Shown here: positions 8,201 to 17,158 of the stretch, in pieces
Numbering within the stretch: position 1 is the first letter of the stretch
How the letters are laid out: every line of letters starts with the position of its first letter
Origin: Kitasatospora sp. NBC_00458
GTDB taxonomy: Bacteria; Actinomycetota; Actinomycetes; Streptomycetales; Streptomycetaceae
Assembly: GCF_036013975.1 (NCBI RefSeq)
Contig: NZ_CP107904.1
Location: forward strand, 2,852,001 to 2,916,000
DNA: 64,000 nucleotides
Direction: 5' to 3'
Notes under the pieces: model-generated
The model's input: the letters and a program-made list of their open reading frames with translations, nothing else
What the model was told of the DNA's origin: nothing
Database searches by the model: none
Made by a program: the position numbers and the translations under genes

Positions 8201-9526
8201 ATGACGGACCAGCAGAACACCGCCCCGGCGGTCTGGGACCCGACCGCCCGCGGTGGCGCCGGCGGCTGGGTGCGCGGCCCCCAGCAGCCCGCCGCACCGA
8301 CCGGCCCGCCGACCCCGCCGGGCACCCCGCCGGCCGCCCCGGCCACCGGCCCCGGCGCCCCGCATCCGCATCCGCAGCCCGCCGCCGGCGCCGTGGGCGA
8401 CCAGGGCCCGCCGCTGGCCGCCCGTCCGTACCTGGCCGCGTCCCCCGGCTCCGCCCAGGCCCCCTCGCCCGGCTACGACGCCCCGACCGCCCAGATCCCG
8501 CTGCCCGTCCCGCCCCGGCCGGCCCCGCCCCAGTCCGTACCTCCGCAGCCCCCGTACGGCACGCCGTACGACCAGCCGTCGCAGCCGTCGCAGCCCCCTC
8601 GGCCGCCGTACGGCCAGGGGCCCGCCGGTGCCGCCCCGTACCCGGCCCAGCCCGGCGGACACCCGGGCGGGCACCCGGGCCACCCCCAGCCCGGTCACTC
8701 CCAACCCGACTACCCCCAGCCCGGGTACCCCCAGCCCTACCCGCAGGCGGACTACCCGACCGGCTACGAGGACGTCGACGACGAGGACAGGCCGGGCAGC
8801 AAGCGCGCGCCGCTGCTGATCGCCTTCGCCCTGCTGTTCGTCCTGGCCCTGGGCGGAGGCATCCTCTGGGCGATCCGGGACAACGGTTCCCCGACCGACC
8901 AGGCCGCCCCGTCCCCGGCCTCGGCCACCACCGACGCCTCCACCCCGTCCGGGAACCCACAGCCGGCCCCGGCACCCACCGACGCCACCGGTGCGCCCAC
9001 TCCGGACGCCTCCGACACCGCGTCGGCGAGCCCGAGCGCGACTCCCAGCCCCACCGCGGGCGGCCCGAACGCACAGGGCCAGGCCAAGGCGCTGGACGAG
9101 CTGCTGACCCAGGGAGAGGGCGCGAAGGCGCCGATCGGCAGTGCCGTCGCGAAGGTGAACAGCTGCCCGGCCAAGCCCGACATCGACTCGGCCGCGCAGG
9201 TCTTCGACAACGGCGCCAAGCAGCGCGACCAGCTCCTGACCAAGCTCGCCTCGCTGGCCGTCACGGACCTGCCCGGCGGCGCGGACGCGGTGCAGTCGCT
9301 GAAGTCCGCCTGGCAGCTGTCCGCCGACGTCGACCGGGCCTACGCGAGCTGGGCCCGGGCGGTCGCCGCCCAGGGCTGCTCGGGCATGGCGCCGAACACC
9401 GCCGACAAGAAGCGCGCGGACGAGCTCAACCCGCAGGCCACCCAGGCGAAGAAGGACTTCGTGGCGAAGTGGAAAACCATCGCCGACCAGTTCGGTCTGA
9501 CCGTCCGGACCCAGGACCGGATCTGA
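8201..9526 (+). CDS. Membrane-anchored protein with proline-rich cytoplasmic N-terminus and extracellular C-terminal domain
   Basis: 441 aa. Residues 1-200 are disordered, rich in Pro/Gly/Gln/Tyr with repeated PQPGYPQP-like units. One transmembrane helix (about 204-225) follows, then a Ser/Thr/Pro linker. The last 150 residues form a helical extracellular domain with two Cys (CPAKPD, QGCSGM). I do not recognise it beyond a conserved actinomycete envelope-protein layout. It lies 39 bases before a cell-wall amidase, so a role at the envelope is likely. Confidence 0.75.
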   Translation: MTDQQNTAPAVWDPTARGGAGGWVRGPQQPAAPTGPPTPPGTPPAAPATGPGAPHPHPQPAAGAVGDQGPPLAARPYLAASPGSAQAPSPGYDAPTAQIPLPVPPRPAPPQSVPPQPPYGTPYDQPSQPSQPPRPPYGQGPAGAAPYPAQPGGHPGGHPGHPQPGHSQPDYPQPGYPQPYPQADYPTGYEDVDDEDRPGSKRAPLLIAFALLFVLALGGGILWAIRDNGSPTDQAAPSPASATTDASTPSGNPQPAPAPTDATGAPTPDASDTASASPSATPSPTAGGPNAQGQAKALDELLTQGEGAKAPIGSAVAKVNSCPAKPDIDSAAQVFDNGAKQRDQLLTKLASLAVTDLPGGADAVQSLKSAWQLSADVDRAYASWARAVAAQGCSGMAPNTADKKRADELNPQATQAKKDFVAKWKTIADQFGLTVRTQDRI

Positions 9527-9565
9527 ACCACCCCGTACGGCACAGGAACAGGACCAGAACCACCC

Positions 9566-10711
9566 GTGACCCGCACCACCCCGGACCCGACCGACCCCAC
9601 CGACCCGGCTGAGCCGGCCGACCCGGCTGACCCGTCCGACCCCACCGGGTCGACCGGCCCCACCGACCCGCCCGACCCGACCGCTCCCCGCCGGCGCTCC
9701 GCCCTGCTGCGCACCGCCACCGTGGTCGGCGTCCTGGCCCCGCTCGGCCTGGCCGGCTGGCTGGGCTGGCAGGCGGTCGGCTCCCCCGACCGGGGCACGC
9801 CCGCCGCCGCATCGCCGAACGCCGCACCGCTCGCCCCCGGCGCCACCGCACCGTCCGCCGCCACGGCCAACGGTCCCGCGTCCGACGGATCCCCGACGCC
9901 CGGCCCGGCGACGCCCGACCCAGCAACGACCGGCCCGGCCGAGGCCACTCCCGCCGCACCCGCCGAGGGCCCCGCCCCCTCCTCCGCCGCCTCCGCCCTC
10001 CCCTCCACCGCAGCCTCCTCCACGGCCGTCTCCTCCACCGCTCTCGCCGGCCGCACCGTCCTCCTCGACCCGGGACACAACTCCGGCAACTTCACCCACA
10101 CCACCGAGATCAACCGTCAGGTCGACATCGGCAACGCCCGCAAGGAGTGCGACACCACCGGCACCTCCACCAACGCCGGCTACACCGAGGCCGAGTACTC
10201 CCTCGACGTGGTCCGCCGGGCCCGCGCGGTCCTCGCCGCCCGGGGCGCGACCGTGGTCCTGGTCCACGACGGCGACCGCGCGTGGGGGCCGTGCATCGAC
10301 GAACGCGCCCGGGCCGGCACCACCGCGCACGCCGACGCCGCGGTCTCGGTGCACGGTGACGGCGGTCCGGCCGGCGGCACCGGGTTCCACGTGATCATGC
10401 CCGCCAAGGTGGTCGCCGGCCGGGCGGACACCTCGGCGATCGTCGCGCCCTCGCACCGGCTCGGCCTGCTGCTCCGCGACAGCTTCCGCACCGCCACCGG
10501 CGAGCCCTACGCCGACTACACCGCGAGCCAGGGGCTGGACACCCGTTCGGACCTCGGCGGGCTCAACCTGTCGACCGTGCCCAAGGTGTTCATCGAGTGC
10601 GGTAACATGCGCAACCCGACGGACGCCCGCCGGATGACGGACCCTCAGTGGCGCCAACAGGCCGCCCAGGGGATCGCCGACGCGCTGACGACGTTTCTGA
10701 CCACCCGGTAG
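9566..10711 (+). CDS. N-acetylmuramoyl-L-alanine amidase (Amidase_3), membrane-anchored
   Basis: 381 aa, GTG start. A short acidic Asp/Pro/Thr repeat leads into one transmembrane helix (about 52-72), a long Ala/Pro/Ser linker, then the amidase_3 fold (about 165-381). Zinc ligands fit DPGHNSG (His), TEAEYS (Glu) and VSVHGDGG (His); the catalytic Glu fits FIECGNMRN. It cleaves the bond between MurNAc and the stem peptide of peptidoglycan outside the cell. Together with 8201 it looks like a two-gene envelope operon. Confidence 0.9.
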   Translation: MTRTTPDPTDPTDPAEPADPADPSDPTGSTGPTDPPDPTAPRRRSALLRTATVVGVLAPLGLAGWLGWQAVGSPDRGTPAAASPNAAPLAPGATAPSAATANGPASDGSPTPGPATPDPATTGPAEATPAAPAEGPAPSSAASALPSTAASSTAVSSTALAGRTVLLDPGHNSGNFTHTTEINRQVDIGNARKECDTTGTSTNAGYTEAEYSLDVVRRARAVLAARGATVVLVHDGDRAWGPCIDERARAGTTAHADAAVSVHGDGGPAGGTGFHVIMPAKVVAGRADTSAIVAPSHRLGLLLRDSFRTATGEPYADYTASQGLDTRSDLGGLNLSTVPKVFIECGNMRNPTDARRMTDPQWRQQAAQGIADALTTFLTTR

Positions 10712-11103
10712 GCGACGCGACAGGCAAGCGCGCCGGGTCCCCGCAGGCGGCCAGGCCCCGCGCCACCGGTTCGGCACCCGGCAGGCCGCGAGGCGTGCCG
10801 TGCGGCACGTCACCAGGAGCGTCGCGGACCGTGTCCTCACGGCGCGCCGTGGCGCACACTGTGAGGCACGCCGCACGCCGGGCGTCCTGAGGAGTCGACA
10901 GCCGGTGGGCGGGCCGGTGGACGGCAGGAGTCGGAACCGCGCAGTTTGCAACGACTTCGCCCCATTGACGAGCCCGCCGTGCACCCGCGAGGCGGTTGGC
11001 CCTAGGCTTCTGGTCCGTTCGGGGTTTTCCGACCGGTCAGCCGACCGCGTCGGGCTCCGACACGAGAACTGCCCACCACGACACACCAACGAGGGGAACG
11101 TTA
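10712..11103 (+). other. Intergenic region upstream of a membrane-protein gene
   Basis: No coding signal. TTGACG (10965-10970) and TAGGCT (11003-11008) look like promoter elements, but their spacing (32 bases) is too long to pair. GAGGGGAA just before 11104 is a strong ribosome site. Confidence 0.4.
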
Positions 11104-12024
11104 GTGAATCTGCGCGCTCTCACCAAGGGAGACGCCGCCGTCGCAGGTGCGGCCGTCCTGCTCTTCATCGCCTCCTTCCTGCCCTACTGGACCGTCGACT
11201 GCAAGACGAAGTACTGCGGTGACACCTCGACGAACGCGTGGGACAGCGTCCTGTTCCCCATCCTTCCGTCGGTCTTCCTGATGGGCATCGTGGCCGCCGC
11301 CCTGATCCTGGTGCAGCGCTTCCAGGGCCAGGCCGCCGCCAACCGCCAGATCCTCGGCCTGCGGCTGGACCAGTGGGGCATCGCCTTCTCGGTGGCCGCG
11401 CTCTGGGCGGCGATCTGGTCGCTCGGCGGTGGCCTGGAGGGCCTCGACCACGGCTTCGGCGCCTGGCTCGCCGTCATCGCCCTGATCGTGCTGGCCGGTG
11501 CCGCCGCGGGCGGCCCGCTGATCCCGGTGCTCAAGACTCCGCTGGTCAGTGACAAGCCGGCCGTCCAGCCCTACCCGGGCGGCGGCTACCCGGCTCCGCA
11601 GGCGGGCCAGCCCGGCCAGCCGGGCGGCCACTACGGCTACCCGGGCCCGGGTCAGGACCCGAACCAGGCGCAGGCTCCGGCGTTCGGCGGCCAGCCCGGT
11701 GGCTACGGCTACCCGACCCCGCAGGCCGGCCAGCCGCAGGACGTCGCCGCCCAGCACGCGGCGCAGACCGAGCAGGCCCGGCCGACGCCGGCCGCCGCCC
11801 AGCCGACGCCGGCCCCGGCGGGCGACTTCTCGCCGTTCTGGTTCGCCGTCCCGGCACCGCGCCAGCTGGCGCCGAAGGACAACCCGGTCGGCGCTCCGGT
11901 CGGCGAACTGGTCCCGGGCACCTGGTACCTGGCGGTCGAGCAGCGCGGCACCGCACTGGTCGCCCAGCTCCAGGACGGCACCCAGGGCCTGCTGCCGGAC
12001 ACCAACGGCATCCAGCGCGGCTGA
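11104..12024 (+). CDS. Four-helix membrane protein with Pro/Gly/Gln-rich tail (DUF5336-like)
   Basis: 306 aa. The GTG at 11104 is chosen because GAGGGGAACGTTA precedes it and the sequence begins VNLRALTKGD. Four transmembrane helices fill residues about 12-150 (a Cys pair, DCKTKYC, in the first outer loop). A PGYPAPQAGQPG-type disordered segment follows, and a small C-terminal domain (about 235-306) ends with LVPGTWYLAVEQRG and LLPDTNGIQRG. This matches conserved actinomycete proteins of unknown function. A terminator follows directly. Confidence 0.8.
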   Translation: MNLRALTKGDAAVAGAAVLLFIASFLPYWTVDCKTKYCGDTSTNAWDSVLFPILPSVFLMGIVAAALILVQRFQGQAAANRQILGLRLDQWGIAFSVAALWAAIWSLGGGLEGLDHGFGAWLAVIALIVLAGAAAGGPLIPVLKTPLVSDKPAVQPYPGGGYPAPQAGQPGQPGGHYGYPGPGQDPNQAQAPAFGGQPGGYGYPTPQAGQPQDVAAQHAAQTEQARPTPAAAQPTPAPAGDFSPFWFAVPAPRQLAPKDNPVGAPVGELVPGTWYLAVEQRGTALVAQLQDGTQGLLPDTNGIQRG

Positions 12025-12063
12025 CCCGTCCGCACGCGCCACCCGCACCACGCACCACACCGA

Positions 12064-12099
12064 AAGGGGCGGGACCGGATCTCTCCGGTCCCGCCCCTT
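12064..12099. terminator. Hairpin terminator
   Basis: Perfect 16-bp stem (12064-12079, 12084-12099), loop TCTC, between convergent genes. Confidence 0.85.
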
Positions 12100-12210
12100 C
12101 GGCGTACCCCCGCCCCCCGGCCGCCCGATGCCCGCGCCGCCCGCAGCCTGCCGTCCGCCACCCGCGCGTCGTCCGATGCCCGCGCGGCGCCGCCCGCAGG
12201 CCCGGCAGGC

Positions 12211-13344
12211 TCAGCAGCAGTCCTGGACCACCAGCCCGGCCGGCAGGTGGTCGCCGCCGAACACCGCCACCGTCGCCGGGTCGCCGCCGAGCGCCGCGAC
12301 CGTCAGCAGCAGCGCCCCGGCCGTCCAGGTCGTGCGCTCCTCCGGCCAGATCGCGTCGTCCTCGAAGACGTACCCGGTCCAGTACGAGCCGTCGGTGTGC
12401 CGCAGGTGCTTCTGGATCCAGCGCAGGATGTCCACCGCACGGTCGGACTCGCCGACCGCCCAGAGCGCCATGGCGAGTTCGGCGCTCTCGCCGCCGGTCA
12501 CCCAGGGGCGGTCGCTGACGCAGCGCACGCCGAGGCCGGGGACCACGAACCGGTCCCAGTCCCTCTCGATCCGCTCCACCGCGGCTGCGCCGCGCAGCGC
12601 GGTGCCGAGCACGGGGTAGTACCAGTCCATCGAGTAGCGGTCCTTGTCGAGGAACCGCTCGGGGTGGTGGGTGATGGCGTGGCGGAGCCGGCCGGCCGCG
12701 AGCTCCCAGTCGGGCTGCGGCTCCTCCAGGTAGTCGGCGACGGCCAGGCCGCAGCGGAGCGCGTGCAGGATGCTGGACGAACCGGTGAGCAGCGCCTCGT
12801 CGGCGGCCTCGCCGTGCTCGTCGAGCCGCCAGGCGATCGGGCCGCCGGGCAGCCGCCGGGCGACGATGAAGTCGAGGGCCCGCCGGACGGTCGGCCAGAT
12901 CCACTCCAGGAAGGCGTCGTCGCCGGTGGAGAGGTGGTGGTGCCAGACGCCGACCGCGATGTAGGCGCAGAAGTTGGTCTCCTTGGCGGCGTTGCACACC
13001 TCGCCGTCCGCGAAGCCGCGCTCGGCACCGCCGGCACCCCCGGCACCCTCGGCACCGTCGGCGCCGCCGCCCTGGCCGTAGGCGTACGCGGCGTACCAGG
13101 AGCCGTCCGGGTTCTGGCGGGCGGCCAGCCAGCGGTAGGCGGCCTCGGCGGCGGTGTGCTCGCCGGCGGTGTCCAGGGCCATCGCCGCCTCGGTGTGGTC
13201 CCAGGGGTCGAGGTGGTGGCCGCTGTACCACGGTATGGCGCCGTCGGGCTGCTGCTCGGCGAGGATGCTGCGGACGGTGTCGGCGGCCTGCTCGGCGTCG
13301 AGGACGCCGTCGAGCAGCAGGACCTCGGGGACGGCGGCGGTCAC
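12211..13344 (-). CDS. Alpha/alpha-toroid (prenyltransferase / squalene-cyclase-fold) protein
   Basis: 377 aa, GTG start inside the stop of the methyltransferase (GTGA overlap). Repeated helical hairpins with DG-W turns: QQPDGAIPWYSG, QNPDGSWYAAYA, HTDGSYWTGYVF. These are the QW-like motifs of the terpenoid cyclase/prenyltransferase toroid. A Gly/Ala-rich loop interrupts residues about 100-115. There is no signal peptide and no clear cyclase DXDD motif, so the activity is unassigned. It is the last gene of the glycosyltransferase-methyltransferase-toroid operon, pointing to shared work on one metabolite. Confidence 0.75.
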   Translation of the reverse strand: MTAAVPEVLLLDGVLDAEQAADTVRSILAEQQPDGAIPWYSGHHLDPWDHTEAAMALDTAGEHTAAEAAYRWLAARQNPDGSWYAAYAYGQGGGADGAEGAGGAGGAERGFADGEVCNAAKETNFCAYIAVGVWHHHLSTGDDAFLEWIWPTVRRALDFIVARRLPGGPIAWRLDEHGEAADEALLTGSSSILHALRCGLAVADYLEEPQPDWELAAGRLRHAITHHPERFLDKDRYSMDWYYPVLGTALRGAAAVERIERDWDRFVVPGLGVRCVSDRPWVTGGESAELAMALWAVGESDRAVDILRWIQKHLRHTDGSYWTGYVFEDDAIWPEERTTWTAGALLLTVAALGGDPATVAVFGGDHLPAGLVVQDCC

Positions 13345-14183
13345 TCCGCGCCGCCCGCCACGTCCGCACCCGAGCCCGAGCCCGCGCCCGAGCCCGAGCC
13401 CGAGCCCGCGTCGCCTATCGCGCCCGTCGCACTCGCCGTACCCGAACCGTCCGCCCCGACCCGGTTCGGCTTGGAGGCGTAGGCGACGAAGCTCTTGCCG
13501 ATGACCGGGTTGAGCGCCCGCTCGGCGGCCTTGGTGAGGGTGCTGATCACCGGGGTGCCGACGATGTCCCAGACCAGCAGCTGGTGGTAGGCCTTGACCG
13601 GCAGCGACTTGTCGTTGTCCACGCCGACCGCGCACTTGATCCACCAGTACGGCGAGTGCAGCGCGTGCGCGTGGTGGGTGCCGTACGGCTCCAGGCCGGC
13701 GTCCTTGAGCCTGCCGAGCAGTTCGTCGCCCCGGTAGATCCGGATGTGGCCGCCCTCGACCTCGTGGTACTCGTCGGAGAGCGCCCAGCAGATCTTCTCG
13801 GGGAGCCAGCGCGGCACGGTGACGGCGAGCAGGCCGCCGGGCTTGAGCACCCGGAACATCTCGTTGAGCACGCCCTTGTCGTCCGGGATGTGCTCCATCA
13901 CCTCGGAGATGATGATCTTGTCGAAGTACTCGTCCTCGAAGGGCAGCGCCAGCGCGTTGCCCTCCATCGCGACCGCCGACGCGCCCTCGGGGGCCTCACC
14001 GGCCTGGTCCATGGCGGCGAACCACTTCCTGACCTCGGCGATCTCCTCGGCGTTCTGGTCGAGGGCGATCACGTTGGCCCCGCGCCGGTAGCACTCGAAC
14101 GCATGCCGCCCCCCGCCGCAGCCCAGGTCGAGCACCCGGTCGCCGGGGGCGAGCGGGAAGCGCGAGAAATCAACGGTCAGCAC
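13341..14183 (-). CDS. Class I SAM-dependent methyltransferase (Methyltransf_11 type)
   Basis: 280 aa from GTG 14183, chosen because GGGAG lies 6 bases upstream; a TTG at 14210 is an alternative. Motifs: VLDLGCGGGRHAFE (SAM motif I), VIALDQN, FDKIIISEVMEHIPD and VLKPGGLLAVTVP, then an YHEVEGGHIRIY loop. The last 35 residues are an Ala/Gly/Ser repeat. Middle gene of the operon starting at 15656. The substrate is probably the same lipid or glycoconjugate handled by the neighbouring glycosyltransferase (inference). Confidence 0.88.
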   Translation of the reverse strand: MLTVDFSRFPLAPGDRVLDLGCGGGRHAFECYRRGANVIALDQNAEEIAEVRKWFAAMDQAGEAPEGASAVAMEGNALALPFEDEYFDKIIISEVMEHIPDDKGVLNEMFRVLKPGGLLAVTVPRWLPEKICWALSDEYHEVEGGHIRIYRGDELLGRLKDAGLEPYGTHHAHALHSPYWWIKCAVGVDNDKSLPVKAYHQLLVWDIVGTPVISTLTKAAERALNPVIGKSFVAYASKPNRVGADGSGTASATGAIGDAGSGSGSGAGSGSGADVAGGAE

Positions 14184-14251
14184 TGCGGGCTCCCATTCCT
14201 TAGGTACCAAACGCTTCTGACGCCGAGTCAGAGGAATCGCGTTGCGCGAAA

Positions 14252-14275
14252 CCGGTCGGCCGGTGGGCCGACCGG
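14252..14275. terminator. Hairpin between glycosyltransferase and methyltransferase
   Basis: 10-bp perfect stem CCGGTCGGCC / GGCCGACCGG with loop GGTG. A second small inverted repeat, TCTGAC-N5-GTCAGA (14216-14232), sits nearer the methyltransferase start and could be an operator. Confidence 0.6.
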
Positions 14276-14345
14276 AGGAACAGCCGGCCGGGGTCCCGAC
14301 CGACCGGCGGACCGGCTGGTCGGCGGACCGACCGGCGGCCGCCCG

Positions 14346-15656
14346 TCAGGCCACGTAGCGCCAGCCCGGACCGGACCGGGCCCGCCGGCCGGCGCCGGTG
14401 GCGATGGCCGCCCGGTAGCCGTCGACGGTCAGCTCGGCGGCCCGCTCCCAGGTGAACCGGGCGAGCACCCGCTCGCGGCCGGCCGCACCGAGCGAGGCCC
14501 GCAGCTCCGGATCGTCCAGGAGTCGGCCGAGCGCCGCCGCCAGCGCGTCCGCGTCGCCCGGCGGCACGGCGAGACAGGTCTCGCCGTCCGGACCGGCCAC
14601 CTCGGGGATCGCCCCGCCCGTGGTCGCGACCAGCGGGGTGCCGGTGGCCATCGCCTCGGCGGCGGGCAGCGAGAACCCCTCGTACAGCGACGGCACGCAG
14701 GCCACCTCGGCCGAGCGGTACAGGTCGACCAGCTCCCGGTCGGTCAGCCCGTGCCGGAACTCGATGTGCCGCTCCAGCCCGAACCGGCGCACCGCCTCGG
14801 TGACCGGACCGTGCTCCTTCTGCGGCTTGCCGACCACGACCAGGTGCGCGTCCCGCTCGGTGCGGATCTTGCCCAGCGCCCCGACCAGGTGGACCAGGCC
14901 CTTCAGCGGCACGTCGGCGCTGGAGGTGGTGACGATCCGGCCGGGTACCCGGCGGACCGTCGCGGACGGGGACCAGAGGCGGGTGTCGGCACCGATCGGC
15001 ACCACCGAGACGGCGTCGGACGCGGCGCCCAGGTGCTCGGCGATCTCGCGCTTCGAGGTGCCGGAGACGGTGATGATGTGGTCCAGCCTGGCGGCGACCC
15101 GGCGCTGCATCCGGGTGAAGGCGTACCAGCGGCGCAGCGACAGCCGCCGGAGCCGGGTGGGGGCCGCGTCCAGTTCGAGCCGGCGGTCGACGGTGATCGG
15201 GTGGTGGATCGTGGTGACCAGCGGGAAGCCGTGCCGGTCCAGCCCGAGCAGCCCGTAGCCGAGCGTCTGGTTGTCGTGGACGACGTCGTAGCGGCCGCGG
15301 TGCCGGGCCAGGTACTGGCGGGCGCGCAGCGAGAAGGTCAGCGGCTCGGGGAAGCCGCCGGTCCGCATCGTGGCGTACTCCAGGACGTCCACCGGACCGC
15401 GGTACTCGCCGCGCGACGGGGTGCGGAACGGGTCGTCGGCCCGGTAGAGGTCCAGGCTGGGCAGTTCGACCAGACGGACCGATCCGGGGCCCTCGACCTC
15501 GTCCAGCACGGGGTAGGGCTGGGCACCGATCACGTCCACGTGGTGACCGAGGCGGGCCAGTTCGCGGGAGAGGTGCCGCACGTACACGCCCTGGCCGCCG
15601 CAGAACGGATCGCCGCGGTACGAGAGCAGGGCAATCCGCAGCGGTTGCGCGGTCAT
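14346..15656 (-). CDS. GT4 family glycosyltransferase
   Basis: 436 aa, complete GT-B fold. The N-terminal acceptor domain begins with ALLSYRGDPFCGGQGVYVRHLSRELARLGH, the Gly-rich loop plus helix of GT4 enzymes. The C-terminal nucleotide-sugar domain has the E-x7-E motif in EGFSLPAAEAMATGTPLVAT. No transmembrane segment, so cytosolic or membrane-peripheral. It heads the minus-strand operon and is divergent from the KstR-like regulator, with candidate operator boxes between them. Sugar donor and acceptor cannot be told from sequence. Confidence 0.9.
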   Translation of the reverse strand: MTAQPLRIALLSYRGDPFCGGQGVYVRHLSRELARLGHHVDVIGAQPYPVLDEVEGPGSVRLVELPSLDLYRADDPFRTPSRGEYRGPVDVLEYATMRTGGFPEPLTFSLRARQYLARHRGRYDVVHDNQTLGYGLLGLDRHGFPLVTTIHHPITVDRRLELDAAPTRLRRLSLRRWYAFTRMQRRVAARLDHIITVSGTSKREIAEHLGAASDAVSVVPIGADTRLWSPSATVRRVPGRIVTTSSADVPLKGLVHLVGALGKIRTERDAHLVVVGKPQKEHGPVTEAVRRFGLERHIEFRHGLTDRELVDLYRSAEVACVPSLYEGFSLPAAEAMATGTPLVATTGGAIPEVAGPDGETCLAVPPGDADALAAALGRLLDDPELRASLGAAGRERVLARFTWERAAELTVDGYRAAIATGAGRRARSGPGWRYVA

Positions 15657-15702
15657 TCTCGGCCCTCGTCTCTGCTGCTGTCGGTGCTGCCGGTCGGTAA
15701 AG

Positions 15703-15750
15703 TAGATCAGGTTTCAGTCTGGTGTGGAGTTCACCGGAAACCAGGTGAAC
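15703..15750. promoter_or_regulatory. KstR-like operator boxes between divergent glycosyltransferase and TetR genes
   Basis: The complement of 15703-15716 reads TGAAACCTGATCTA, one change from the mycobacterial KstR consensus TnnAACnnGTTnnA. A second near-match sits at 15736-15749 inside a 7-bp inverted repeat (GTTCACC at 15729, GGTGAAC at 15744). A third copy of the core is at 16873. TAAAGT and TAGATC could be -10 elements here. Confidence 0.5.
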
Positions 15751-15975
15751 AATGAGAGACCTCGAAGATACCGGCCCGTAGCTTCCACTCAGGAGCCAGG
15801 GCTGGTGATTCACGCCACGCCCGGGCACCGTGCCCGGGCGGCCCGCCTGAACCGCCGCCCGGGCGGCCGTGCGAGCGGCCGTCCGAGCACTGCCCGGACC
15901 CGCCCGGACCCGCCGGGCACCGCCGGAGCAGCCCGCCACTCTCGCGCCCCGGGAGCCCCCTTGCCGTCGTCCGCC

Positions 15976-16755
15976 ATGCCCCCGCCCACGTCCGCCGCGC
16001 CCTCCGCGCCGCTGCCCGTCGCGCCCTCCCCGCCGCCGTCCCCGCTGCCCGCCGTGCCGCCCGCCGCGGATCCTGCCGACGGCGCGCCGACGGCAGCGCC
16101 GGCCACCGCGCCGGCGGCCGCACCGGTCGCCGACCCGTCCGGCCCCGGTGCCGGTACCGGAGCCGGAGCCGACACCGACCTCGCACCGCCGCTCACCGCC
16201 CGGCAGGCCGAACGACGGCGCCGGATCCTGCGCACCGCGACCGCGCTGGCGGCCCGCGGCGGGTACGAGGCGGTACAGATGCGGGAGGTCGCGGAGGGTG
16301 CCCAGGTGGCGCTCGGCACGCTGTACCGGTACTTCCCGTCCAAGGTCCACCTGCTGGTGGCGGTCATGCTGGAACAGCTGCGCGGCCTCCAGGAACAGGT
16401 CCGGCGGCACCCCCCGACCGAGCCCGAGCCCGCTCTGCGGGTCGCCGAGGCGCTCACCCGGGCCTTCCACGCGCTCCAGCGCGAACCGCTGCTGGCCGAG
16501 GCGATGGTCCGCGCGCTCTCCTTCGCCGACCGTTCGGTGAGCGCCGAGGTCGACCAGGTGTCGGTCGCCACCGGACGGCTGATCCTGGACGCCATCGGCC
16601 AGTCCGAGCCGCCGACCGAAACCCAGCGCGCCGCCGTCCGGGTGATCGAGCACACCTGGCACGCCGCTCTCGTCGCCTGGCTCTCCGGCCGCGCCTCGAT
16701 CGCCGAGGTCCGCGCGGACCTGCACACCGCGGCCGGACTCCTCACCCGGCCCTGA
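15976..16755 (+). CDS. TetR-family regulator, KstR-like
   Basis: 259 aa from ATG 15976; the true start is uncertain because the upstream frame is open to 15724 and the first 70 residues are Pro/Ala low complexity. The TetR helix-turn-helix is LTARQAERRRRILRTATALAARGGYEAVQMREVAEGAQVA with LGTLYRYFPSKVHLL. The ligand domain carries FHALQREPLLAEAMVRAL and ends with SIAEVRADLHTAAGLLTRP, resembling KstR of sterol catabolism. KstR-like proteins in Streptomyces need not control steroids. Nearby KstR-type boxes suggest autoregulation and control of the divergent glycosyltransferase. Confidence 0.85.
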   Translation: MPPPTSAAPSAPLPVAPSPPPSPLPAVPPAADPADGAPTAAPATAPAAAPVADPSGPGAGTGAGADTDLAPPLTARQAERRRRILRTATALAARGGYEAVQMREVAEGAQVALGTLYRYFPSKVHLLVAVMLEQLRGLQEQVRRHPPTEPEPALRVAEALTRAFHALQREPLLAEAMVRALSFADRSVSAEVDQVSVATGRLILDAIGQSEPPTETQRAAVRVIEHTWHAALVAWLSGRASIAEVRADLHTAAGLLTRP

Positions 16756-16872
16756 TGCCCGGCTCCCCCCTTTCCTCCCCCGCCCCTCCAGCCCCTTCTC
16801 CCGCCCCCTCCGCATGCTCCCCGCGCTCCCCTCGAATCCCCCTCCGCCCCTCCGCCTTTCCCCGCCCCCGAC

Positions 16873-16886
16873 TGAAACCTGTTCTC
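16873..16886. promoter_or_regulatory. KstR-type box TGAAACCTGTTCTC
   Basis: Matches TnnAACnnGTTnnA at all fixed positions except the last. It lies about 80 bases before the cobalamin riboswitch and shares GACTGAAACCTG with the box upstream of the TetR gene. It could place the B12 operon under the same regulator. Confidence 0.45.
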
Positions 16887-16964
16887 GCCCCGCCCGGACC
16901 CGCCCGACCCCGCCCCACCCGGCACGGCGGCTAAAGTCGGCATGCAGGACAATTCCATCCCGCT

Positions 16965-17075
16965 TCTCCTCCGGGGAAAGCCGGCGCGAATCCGGCACTG
17001 ACCCCGCAACCGTGAGCCCGGCACCACCCGCCGGACGAGTCGGACCGCCCGGAGAGAAGCGAGCGGCCCAGCCGG
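16965..17075 (+). ncRNA. Cobalamin (AdoCbl) riboswitch
   Basis: The conserved core is readable: GGGGAAAGCCGGCGCGAATCC, GGCACTGACCCCGCAACCGTGAG, then AGTCGGACCGCCCGGAG as the B12 box. A TAAAGT -10-like box lies at 16932-16937. The transcript leads into the surface protein at 17159. High cobalamin should reduce expression, as is standard for this class. Confidence 0.9.
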
Positions 17076-17158
17076 GCGGACCACCGCCGGGCACCGTCGA
17101 GGGCTACGGAACGGCCTGTCCAGGCCGACACCGCTCACCGAAAGGCACACCTCCCACC

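Noticed and set aside
10965..11008. TTGACG and TAGGCT as a promoter pair
   Set aside because: Spacing of 32 bases is too long for sigma-70-type recognition.
7598..11089. 1163-residue minus-strand open frame
   Set aside because: Lies opposite an O-methyltransferase, membrane protein and amidase with clear motifs; translation is Gly/Arg/Val low complexity without domain. G+C-driven antisense frame.
14200..17094. 964-residue minus-strand open frame
   Set aside because: Opposite the TetR gene and in a different frame from the glycosyltransferase; Arg/Gly-rich with no family features.
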